DNA of 64,000 nucleotides from Salinisphaera sp. Q1T1-3 (lineage in GTDB: Bacteria; Pseudomonadota; Gammaproteobacteria; Nevskiales; Salinisphaeraceae), in NCBI RefSeq assembly GCF_003602005.1, contig NZ_QZWD01000002.1:62001-126000 (forward strand), written 5' to 3'. Numbering within the stretch: the first letter of the stretch is position 1; every line of letters starts with the position of its first letter. The translations under genes and the position numbers were made by a program. Shown here in pieces: positions 37,741-44,790 of this stretch. The notes beneath the pieces were generated by a model, which worked only from the letters and a program-made list of their open reading frames with translations, had not been told where the DNA came from and ran no database searches.

Positions 37741-38703
37741 TCAGTCGATCGGCGTGCGCCGGCGGCGACGCCGCTCATCGAGCTCGCCGGCGCGCAGGGC
37801 ATATTTCACGCCGTAGCGGACACGGCGTTTCGTATTACGTGTGAGTCGCGCGATGCCGTAACGCAGGGCGGCTCGTGCTGTCGCCAGCCACAGCCGCAGC
37901 GGCGCCCCAGCCACGAACAGGCGACGTGGCTTCTTGCGACTCGGCAGATAGACCTGGCCGCGACCCTTGTTGCGAGCGCGCCGCACGAGCCAGGCCTCGT
38001 GGATCTGTTCGTCGCGGACGACGTGCTCAACCCGAGCCTCGGGCACGTAGATATAGCGATGGCCGTCGGCGGCGAGCGTGCGCAGGAACCCGGCTTCGCC
38101 GCCCATGGCGTAAGCATTGCCCTGGGGGCCCAGATGCTCGGGAAAACGATGGTCGGTCATGGCCGAACGTCGCACGGCGAAACTCGGTCCATAAGGATGC
38201 CGGGATACCGGGCCTTCGGCGCTTGCCGGCTCATAGCGGGCGAAGGCGGTGGTGCCGAACTCGAACGCAGGCGAGGCCAGCCAATCGGGCGTGCCGATCG
38301 GGAATCGCGGTACGACGCGCGCCCCGAAGATCGCATCCGAGGGCCAGCGTCGACTCGCCGCCAGATAAGCATGCAGACAATCGGGGGCCGGGATCACGTC
38401 GTCGTCGGTGAAGACCACGAGATCGCCGCCTACGTGCGCCAAGGCAACGTTCAGAGCGCGATTTTTGCCCGGTTCGCCCACATGGAGCGATATCAGTGGC
38501 AGGTCGTTACCGGCCGCGGTGAGTACCTCGGCTGTTGCATCGGTACTGCCATTGTCCGCGACAACCAGCTCCCATTCGAGGTCGGACGACGACACGGCCC
38601 GGTAGGCCGCCAGCGTCTCGCGTAGCTGGACAGCGCGATCGCGGGTCGCGAATACAACGCTGATGGCCGGTCGGCGGGGAGCTCGGTCGGCGGGGTCGGA
38701 CAT
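37741..38703 (-). CDS. Glycosyltransferase family 2
   Basis: A 320-residue GT-A transferase with ISVVFATRDRAVQLRETLAAYR, the ADNGSTDAT block, the metal motif LVVFTDDDVIPAPDCL and a basic, arginine-rich C-terminus (ERRRRRRTPID) suited to membrane association. The ATG at 38703 is used; a much longer reading frame upstream overlaps the next gene on the other strand and is rejected. It is divergent from the GT8-like gene across a 99-bp gap and convergent with the GT2 at 36.7 kb. Confidence 0.87.
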   Translation of the reverse strand: MSDPADRAPRRPAISVVFATRDRAVQLRETLAAYRAVSSSDLEWELVVADNGSTDATAEVLTAAGNDLPLISLHVGEPGKNRALNVALAHVGGDLVVFTDDDVIPAPDCLHAYLAASRRWPSDAIFGARVVPRFPIGTPDWLASPAFEFGTTAFARYEPASAEGPVSRHPYGPSFAVRRSAMTDHRFPEHLGPQGNAYAMGGEAGFLRTLAADGHRYIYVPEARVEHVVRDEQIHEAWLVRRARNKGRGQVYLPSRKKPRRLFVAGAPLRLWLATARAALRYGIARLTRNTKRRVRYGVKYALRAGELDERRRRRRTPID

Positions 38704-38732
38704 CGCGAAACGCCAGGACGGACGGTCGACAG

Positions 38733-38741
38733 AGTGTACCA
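38733..38741 (-). promoter_or_regulatory. Extended -10 candidate for the minus-strand GT2 gene
   Basis: On the minus strand the sequence TGG-TACACT (complement of 38733-38741) is an extended -10 about 30 bp upstream of the start codon at 38703. No good -35 box is seen at the usual distance, which is common with extended -10 promoters. Confidence 0.35.
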
Positions 38742-38802
38742 TCGGGCCTGCGTTGCTCGATTTCTGGCCCGGGCACGCTTTCGGTTCACACGCATTGACG
38801 GC

Positions 38803-39654
38803 ATGGCAAATCACCACAACGACCTCGTCGACCTGAAAACGCTGCCCCAGCCGCGTGGCTGGATGAAAAGACTGCGTCATCACCGACGCGACCTGCAGTG
38901 GCGACGCCGCTTCAGCCCGCCGATACCGGGCAGCCTGGACCACGGCGTGGCCGATCCGCGGTGTCCGGATTTCGCGATCGGCGCCATCGCGGTGTCGCGC
39001 AAGTACGCGGACTGGTGCCTGACAATGCTCCAGACCCTGCGTGATCGCGGCAGTTATCAGGGGCCGGTGTATGTGGTGACCGATCACCCGGCGATGTTCG
39101 CCGATCTGGCCAACGTTTTCTGTATCGAGGTGCCGTACAGCCGCGTGCGTTTGCTCTCTAAGAGCCTGAAACCGATGCTCTTTGAGTGGTTGCCGCAGAG
39201 ATATGTGGCATATGTCGATGCCGATGTGATCGTGACCGGTCCGATTGCCGACTGGTATGACAACGCCCTTCAACGCCTTGACGAAGTGGACAGCCCGCTA
39301 CTGACCTACAAAGCGAATAATCCGGTGGCGGATTCGTTCCACGGCGGTCTGTTGTTCGCCGAGCGCGAAGCGGCACTGCCGTTCCTGCGCCGCTGGCTGG
39401 CGATGCTGCGCAGCGGGCGCTATCTCTCCGATCAAGTCGCGCTGCGTCGCGTCGCGACCGACACGACGCCGGCCTACTATGCCGATGCCGGTTTCAGCTA
39501 TCTGTATCGTGTGCTCGACGGCGAACGCGACGTGCCGCCGACGTTTGTCCATATCACCGACCGCATGATCAAGGATCACCCGCCCCAGGCGTTGCGTACG
39601 TATCTGAGCGAGTCGCTTGGCGTGGCGCGTCTTCCGGACCACTTCGGTTCATAA
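38803..39654 (+). CDS. GT8-like nucleotide-sugar transferase
   Basis: A 283-residue cytosolic protein of the GT-A type. The first variable region is followed by FAIGAIAVSRKYADWCLTMLQTL and the signature DxD motif RYVAYVDADVIVTGPI near residue 140, the pattern of GT8 and related retaining transferases. HGGLLFAEREAALPFLRRWL follows. It starts at ATG 38803 and ends 3 bp before kdkA. The donor sugar is unknown. Confidence 0.72.
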   Translation: MANHHNDLVDLKTLPQPRGWMKRLRHHRRDLQWRRRFSPPIPGSLDHGVADPRCPDFAIGAIAVSRKYADWCLTMLQTLRDRGSYQGPVYVVTDHPAMFADLANVFCIEVPYSRVRLLSKSLKPMLFEWLPQRYVAYVDADVIVTGPIADWYDNALQRLDEVDSPLLTYKANNPVADSFHGGLLFAEREAALPFLRRWLAMLRSGRYLSDQVALRRVATDTTPAYYADAGFSYLYRVLDGERDVPPTFVHITDRMIKDHPPQALRTYLSESLGVARLPDHFGS

Positions 39655-39657
39655 GCC

Positions 39658-40452
39658 GTGAAGCCGGCAGATGACAGCGAGGCGGCGTACACGCCTGGGG
39701 GCCGGTTGGCGGTCGAGCGGGACGCGGCGGGCTGGCTGATCTGGCATCCGCCCGACTGCGCGCAGCGCCCGGCCGCGCAATGGTTCTCTCCGGCGTGGTG
39801 GCGCTCGCACGGTGCGTTGCAAGATACTGCCCGTGGCCGGGGCGAGGCCGTGTTCGTGCAGGCGGCGCCGGACACGACATGGGTAGTGCGGCATTATCAA
39901 CGAGGCGGGCTGCTCGCGCGCATCAACCGCGATCGTTACCTGTGGACCGGGGTCGCACGCAGTCGTGCCCTGCGTGAAATGGCAATGCTGGCGGATCTTT
40001 CGGCGGCCGGCCTGGCCGTGCCGCGTCCGGTGGCGGCCCGCATCCGGCGGCGTGGCCTGACGGTATCAGCCGATCTGATCACGGTGGCGATCCCGAACGC
40101 GGCGCCGCTGGCTGAGCATTTGATGCACGCCGCGCTGGCGCCTTCAGTCTGGCATGCCTGTGGCCGTGCGATCGCCGCGTTGCATCAAGCCGGGGTATGG
40201 CATGCCGATCTCAATGCCCGGAACATTCTCGTTGACGAGGATGCTGATGTTCATCTGATCGATTTCGATCGCGCCCGACGAAGATCGCCGGCCCGGCGAT
40301 GGCGTCACGACAATCTGGCGCGCCTGCGACGCTCGCTCGATAAGTTCGTGGCCCGCGAAACCGGCTTCTGCTTTGCCGAGTCCGACTGGCAGCGCCTGCA
40401 GGCGGGTTATCGCGAGGTCTTTGCCGAGGACTTGGACGCTGCGGGTTTGTAG
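39658..40452 (+). CDS. kdkA: 3-deoxy-D-manno-octulosonic acid kinase
   Basis: A 264-residue kinase that phosphorylates Kdo at O-4 in LPS precursors. The catalytic loop WHADLNARNILVD (D184) and the metal-binding HLIDFDRAR (D202) match the small-molecule/lipid kinase fold of KdkA. It begins at a GTG immediately after the GT8-like gene and shares 46 bp of its 3' end with lpxL, which runs toward it. KdkA normally acts with WaaA, which lies further along. Its presence suggests a single, phosphorylated Kdo, as in Haemophilus or Vibrio, but this is inferred. Confidence 0.85.
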   Translation: MKPADDSEAAYTPGGRLAVERDAAGWLIWHPPDCAQRPAAQWFSPAWWRSHGALQDTARGRGEAVFVQAAPDTTWVVRHYQRGGLLARINRDRYLWTGVARSRALREMAMLADLSAAGLAVPRPVAARIRRRGLTVSADLITVAIPNAAPLAEHLMHAALAPSVWHACGRAIAALHQAGVWHADLNARNILVDEDADVHLIDFDRARRRSPARRWRHDNLARLRRSLDKFVARETGFCFAESDWQRLQAGYREVFAEDLDAAGL

Positions 40453-41381
40453 GGATCCACGCCCTTGCGCTTGAAGCGCTGATGCAGCCAGAAATACTGC
40501 GCCGGGTCTTCGTTGACCACGTCTTCGATGATGGCGTTGATGCGCCGGGCATCGGTCGCTTCGTCGTCGCTCGGAAAATCGGCCAGCGGGGGTTTGATGA
40601 TCAACCGGTAACCCTGGCCGTCGGCCCGTCGGAGCGTGAAGAACGGCACGACGGTCGCCCGGGTCATCTTGGCCATGCGGCTGACCGCGGTGTGCGTCCG
40701 GGCGGGCTGGCCGAAGAAGTCCACGGTCACGCTGACGCGCTTGCCGGCTTTCTGGTCGGCCGCATACCAGACGGCATCGCCGCGGCGCAGGGCGGCGAGC
40801 AGCGCCATGACGTCGTCGTCGGGAATCGAGGCGCCGCCGATGTGCGCCTCGCGCCGCGTACGCATGACGCGTTCGACGACCGGGTCGCGCGGTGGCTTGT
40901 ACATCGCCGTGGTGTCGAAGCCGAGTTCACGCATGGTTTTCTGGGCCATGCGCACACCGAGCTCCAGCGACGTGGTGTGAGCCGAAAGCAGGATGATTCC
41001 GCGCCCGCGCGTCGCCGCGTCCTCTAGATGATGCAGGCCCTCGACATGGGCGAGACGGTCGATCTTGTCCTGGCTGCCCCACCAGCAGATGCCGGTTTCC
41101 AGCGCGCCCCGGCCGACCGAGCGGAAATGCGCGGCGAGCAGATCGGCGCGTGCGGTCTCCGACAGGTCCGGATAGCACAGGCGCAGGTTGATATCGGCAA
41201 TGCGGGCACGATCGGGCACAACGCGCTGCGCCAGGCGGCCGAGGCCGGCGCCGAGCGCCATCTGTATCCGATAGGGCAGCTGGCTGAGCAGCCAGCCGAG
41301 CCCCATCAGCGCCCAGCTCGGCCAGTGGCGCGGCGCATAAAATCGTGCCGATTCGGTGTCGTGTTCGCTAGGCGTCGTCAT
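40407..41381 (-). CDS. lpxL: Lipid A biosynthesis acyltransferase (LpxL-like)
   Basis: A 324-residue inner-membrane enzyme that adds a secondary acyl chain to Kdo-lipid A. The catalytic HX4E dyad is H135/E140 in LLSAHTTSLELGVRM. The N-terminus has a membrane-associated segment. The start is ATG 41381; the longer reading frame that continues to 42269 overlaps hldE and is rejected. It runs convergent to kdkA with a 46-bp overlap and divergent from hldE. The exact acyl chain (laurate or other) cannot be assigned. Confidence 0.9.
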   Translation of the reverse strand: MTTPSEHDTESARFYAPRHWPSWALMGLGWLLSQLPYRIQMALGAGLGRLAQRVVPDRARIADINLRLCYPDLSETARADLLAAHFRSVGRGALETGICWWGSQDKIDRLAHVEGLHHLEDAATRGRGIILLSAHTTSLELGVRMAQKTMRELGFDTTAMYKPPRDPVVERVMRTRREAHIGGASIPDDDVMALLAALRRGDAVWYAADQKAGKRVSVTVDFFGQPARTHTAVSRMAKMTRATVVPFFTLRRADGQGYRLIIKPPLADFPSDDEATDARRINAIIEDVVNEDPAQYFWLHQRFKRKGVDPYKPAASKSSAKTSR

Positions 41382-41446
41382 GTAGAGCGTGCCATCGCCG
41401 CGCGTGACGCGAGACAACACGAAGTCAAACCGGGGTGCCGATGTGC

Positions 41447-41475
41447 TGTGAAAGCGGCGCGGCGCTTTGTATGAT
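41447..41475 (+). promoter_or_regulatory. Sigma-70 promoter candidate for hldE
   Basis: TGTGAA (41447-41452), 17 bp, then TATGAT (41470-41475) lies 30 bp upstream of the hldE start in the 123-bp gap divergent from lpxL. The -35 element is weak. Confidence 0.4.
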
Positions 41476-41504
41476 GGCCGATTCAAACGCGCGACGAAAG
41501 CCTG

Positions 41505-42965
41505 ATGGTCTCCATACCCGCCTTCGCCGACAGCCGTGTCCTGGTGATCGGCGATGTCATGCTCGATCGTTACTGGTACGGCGATACCGGTCGTATCTCG
41601 CCCGAAGCCCCGGTGCCGGTAGTACGCATCGGTGAAGAGGAACGTCGCCTCGGTGGCGCCGCGAACGTGGCAATCAACCTGGCTGGCGTCGGCGCGACCA
41701 CGCGCCTGATCGGCGTGATCGGCACGGACGAGCCCGGACGTGCCACGCGGTTCCTGCTGGACGAGGCCGGCGTGACCGCGGATCTGGTCGAAAGCCCGAG
41801 CCATCCCACCATCGCCAAGCTGCGCGTGATGAGTCGCAACCAGCAGCTCATCCGCCTGGATTTCGAGAAGTCCTTTGCGCTGGCCGGTGCGTTCGACCAG
41901 GACGCGCTGCGCGCACGTCTGTCTGCAGCGCTCGCCGAGACCGATGTCGTGGTCTGTTCGGACTACGGCAAGGGCACGCTGGCAGATGTCGAGGCCATCA
42001 TCGCGCTGGCTCGGGAGGCCGGCGTCCCGGTGCTCGTCGATCCGAAGGGACGCGATTGGCAGCGCTATACCGGCGCGACGCTGATCACGCCGAATGTGGC
42101 TGAATTCGCCGCTTATGCCGACGACGGCACGGCCGGTATCGACTGGCAGGACGATGAGACGCTCGCCGCGCATGCCCAGTCCGCCCGGGCCCGGCTGTCC
42201 CTGGATGCGTTGCTGGTCACGCGCAGCGAGAAGGGCATGAGTCTGTTCCTGCAGGACGGTACGCATCATCTACCGGCCCGGGCCCGCGAGGTCTTCGATG
42301 TCACCGGTGCTGGCGACACCGTGATCGCCATGATCGCGGCGGGTCTGGGGGCCGGCCAGACTCTGACCGGGGCGGCCGAACTGGCGAATCTGGCTGCGGG
42401 TATCGTGGTGGCCAAGCTCGGCACGGCGACGGTCACGCGCGAGGAATTGCAGCATGCCGCGCGACTCGGGCGCGTGGCCGCCGACGGTGTGATCGACGAG
42501 GAAGGGCTGGCCGAATGGTTCGCCAGTGCACATGCCCGCGGCGAACGAATCGTGATGACCAACGGCTGCTTCGATCTGCTGCATCCAGGCCATATCGCTT
42601 ATCTCGAGGCCGCGCGTGCGCTGGGTGATCATCTCGTCGTGGCAGTCAATGACGATGCTTCGGTCGGGCGTTTGAAGGGCCCGCAGCGGCCGATCAACGA
42701 TCTGACCCATCGCATGCAGGTATTGCGGGGGCTGGCCGCGGTTGACTGGGTCGTGCCGTTTGCCGAAGACACCCCGGAACGTCTGATCTGTCGCCTGTGC
42801 CCGGACGTGCTGGTCAAGGGCGGCGATTACGAGATCGCCGATATCGCCGGTAGCGACTGTGTCCTGGCCGCGGGCGGCGAAGTCCGCACCCTGACGTTTC
42901 TCGACGGATTCTCGACGAGCGCGATCGCCGCGCGGATTCGCGATCGAGATGCCACCGAGAATTGA
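41505..42965 (+). CDS. hldE: Bifunctional heptose 7-phosphate kinase / 1-phosphate adenylyltransferase
   Basis: A 486-residue enzyme making ADP-D,D-heptose for LPS. The N-terminal PfkB-type kinase (about 1-320) has VLVIGDVMLDRYWYGDTGRISPEAPVPV, VVCSDYGKG and the nucleotide-site DVTGAGDTVIAM. The C-terminal cytidylyltransferase-like domain (about 340-486) has MTNGCFDLLHPGHIAYLEAA with the HPGH catalytic site and a closing FLDGFSTSAI. The two-domain fusion is the usual gammaproteobacterial form. With hldD it shows that this organism makes a heptose-containing inner core. Confidence 0.97.
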   Translation: MVSIPAFADSRVLVIGDVMLDRYWYGDTGRISPEAPVPVVRIGEEERRLGGAANVAINLAGVGATTRLIGVIGTDEPGRATRFLLDEAGVTADLVESPSHPTIAKLRVMSRNQQLIRLDFEKSFALAGAFDQDALRARLSAALAETDVVVCSDYGKGTLADVEAIIALAREAGVPVLVDPKGRDWQRYTGATLITPNVAEFAAYADDGTAGIDWQDDETLAAHAQSARARLSLDALLVTRSEKGMSLFLQDGTHHLPARAREVFDVTGAGDTVIAMIAAGLGAGQTLTGAAELANLAAGIVVAKLGTATVTREELQHAARLGRVAADGVIDEEGLAEWFASAHARGERIVMTNGCFDLLHPGHIAYLEAARALGDHLVVAVNDDASVGRLKGPQRPINDLTHRMQVLRGLAAVDWVVPFAEDTPERLICRLCPDVLVKGGDYEIADIAGSDCVLAAGGEVRTLTFLDGFSTSAIAARIRDRDATEN

Positions 42966-42969
42966 AGAC

Positions 42970-42991
42970 GCCCGGACTGGCCGGTCCGGGC
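42970..42991 (+). terminator. Hairpin after hldE
   Basis: Inverted repeat GCCCGGAC (42970-42977) and GTCCGGGC (42984-42991), five bases after the hldE stop. There is no T-run, so it may attenuate or stabilise transcripts rather than end them. Confidence 0.3.
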
Positions 42992-43071
42992 GGCAATGGC
43001 TCGATCTCTGATGCGAGCGGCGACATGGTGATCGTGATGCGCCGTACAGCAGCGATAGCGAGGCCACGACC

Positions 43072-44388
43072 GTGATCTGGCGCGCGCTCTACGCGCTCGC
43101 GACCTGGACCGCGTTGCCGGCGGTCCTGCTGTATTTCGCCTGGCGGGGGCGTCGCGAGCCGGCCTATCGCGCCCACTGGGCCGAACGGCTGGGGGCAATC
43201 GCGCCGCGTCGCGACCGACCGATCTGGATTCATGCCGCGTCGGTGGGCGAAGTCAATCTCGCAATCTCGCTCGTCCGAGCGCTGCGCGCGCAGCGGACCG
43301 ACGTGCCGATGCTACTGACCACGATGACCCCGACCGGCCGGGCGACGGCCCATCGCGGGTTGCCGGATGATGTATCGGTCGGTTATGTGCCGCTCGACAC
43401 GCCGGATGCGACACGTCGCTTCATCCGGCGGGTGGCGCCACGGCTGGGGATGATCATCGAGACCGAGCTGTGGCCGAATCTGATCGGTGCCGCCACGGGG
43501 CAGGGCGTGCCGCTCGTCCTGGCCAATGCCACGCTCTCGGCCGATTCCGCGCGGGCCTATCGCCGTTGGCCGGCGCGGCGTGTCCTGGCCTGGATGCTCG
43601 CCCGTTTCGACGACATCCTGGCAGCTAGTGAGGCCGACGCCGCGCGGTTTCGCGCGCTCGGCGCCGTGCACGGGCAGGTCCGTGTCGCCGGCAATATCAA
43701 ATACGATTTTCAGCCGCCCGCCGATCTGGCCGCTCGAGCCCGGGCGCGACGCTGCCACTGGGCCGCCGCGTCGCGCCCGATCCTCGTCGCTGCGAGCACC
43801 CACGAAGGCGAAGAGGCGCGGCTGCTCGATATTCATCGATCGTTGACGCGACGGTATCCGGATCTGTTGATGATTCTCGTGCCGCGTCATCCACAGCGGT
43901 TCGACCTCGTGGCCGATGAACTCTCGCGGCGCGATATCGTCTTCGCGCGGCATGCTCGGGGCGATGCCGTCGATACCCGGACATCGGTCGTTCTGGGAGA
44001 CACGCTCGGCGAGCTGTTGCTCTTCTACGCCATGGCCGATGTCGTGTTCGTTGGTGGCTCGCTGATCACGGGTATCGGCGGGCACAACATCATCGAGCCG
44101 GCTGCCCTTGGTCGTGTCTTCGCGACCGGAGCCGGTGTCGACGACTGGCGCGAAGCGATCGCGCATTTCGATCCGGCGGCAGCGTGCATCGTGCCCGACG
44201 ACCAGACCCTGGCAGTCTGGCTATCGGATTGGCTGGCCGATCCGGTCGCGCGGGATGAGGCCGGTGCCGACAACGCATCGCGCGCCCGAGCGCATCGCGG
44301 CGCCTTGCAGGTGTGTGTCGAGACCGTGAGCCGCCGCCTCGGCGTTGTCGATGACGATGCCGCGCAATCGCGGTATGTCGACGATTAG
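43072..44388 (+). CDS. waaA: 3-deoxy-D-manno-octulosonic acid transferase
   Basis: A 438-residue inner-membrane GT30 enzyme that transfers Kdo from CMP-Kdo to lipid IVA. The N-terminal anchor (WRALYALATWTALPAVLLYFAW) and the family stretches IWIHAASVGEVNLAISLVRAL, ETELWPNLI, NATLSADSARAYRRW, FVGGSLITGIGGHNIIEPAALG are clear. A GTG start at 43072 gives the standard MIWRALY-type opening. It follows hldE by about 100 bp and is the last gene of the LPS block before the exopolysaccharide locus. Confidence 0.95.
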   Translation: MIWRALYALATWTALPAVLLYFAWRGRREPAYRAHWAERLGAIAPRRDRPIWIHAASVGEVNLAISLVRALRAQRTDVPMLLTTMTPTGRATAHRGLPDDVSVGYVPLDTPDATRRFIRRVAPRLGMIIETELWPNLIGAATGQGVPLVLANATLSADSARAYRRWPARRVLAWMLARFDDILAASEADAARFRALGAVHGQVRVAGNIKYDFQPPADLAARARARRCHWAAASRPILVAASTHEGEEARLLDIHRSLTRRYPDLLMILVPRHPQRFDLVADELSRRDIVFARHARGDAVDTRTSVVLGDTLGELLLFYAMADVVFVGGSLITGIGGHNIIEPAALGRVFATGAGVDDWREAIAHFDPAAACIVPDDQTLAVWLSDWLADPVARDEAGADNASRARAHRGALQVCVETVSRRLGVVDDDAAQSRYVDD

Positions 44389-44790
44389 AAACATGATTTC
44401 AGCCGGCTCGAACCGCCGGCCGGCTGCGTAGGCGGCGCTGCGTGCGAATCTTGACGGCGCCGGCTTGCGCTTCGCCCGAATCGAATTGATACTTTCGGCC
44501 AGTAGAACCGTTCTATATGGCGGTTCGATGGACAATACGGCTTTGTCGGCGTGTTCGCCTGGGCTATCTCATGCGACGAGACGACGAAGCCAGATTTTTC
44601 GAGTCAGAAAAGGCAAAGCTGTCGAAAGACGGTGACGCAAAACCACGGGCCTAAAGCGCTGTCGCGCCATGGTCGCCGGGTTGCCGCTCGTTGAGTTGGG
44701 GACGAGGGCATAAGTTCGTGATATTTCACGATCTCGTCCTGTCTTGCATCGAGATTGACCGGCGAGATCATTGAACGGGGGAATGGTCTC
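44389..44790. other. Intergenic region between LPS and exopolysaccharide loci
   Basis: About 400 bp without a supported gene. It begins with a hairpin (CAGCCGGC at 44400-44407 and GCCGGCTG at 44419-44426) just after waaA. The right half has a candidate sigma-54 site (44670-44684). The rest is not recognised. The locus change from LPS to the XrtA exopolysaccharide cluster occurs here. Confidence 0.7.
44670..44684 (+). promoter_or_regulatory. Candidate sigma-54 promoter of the exopolysaccharide locus
   Basis: TGG at 44670-44672 and TTGC at 44681-44684 have the exact -24/-12 spacing (GG and GC separated by 10 bp), but the TGGCAC part is only partly matched (TGGTCG). PrsR in this locus is a sigma-54-type activator, which makes such a site plausible. 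It lies about 107 bp upstream of the lipoprotein start. Confidence 0.35.

Noticed and set aside
40407-42269. LpxL as a 620-residue protein extended to 42269
   Set aside because: The extra N-terminus is antisense to hldE; the family start is at 41381.
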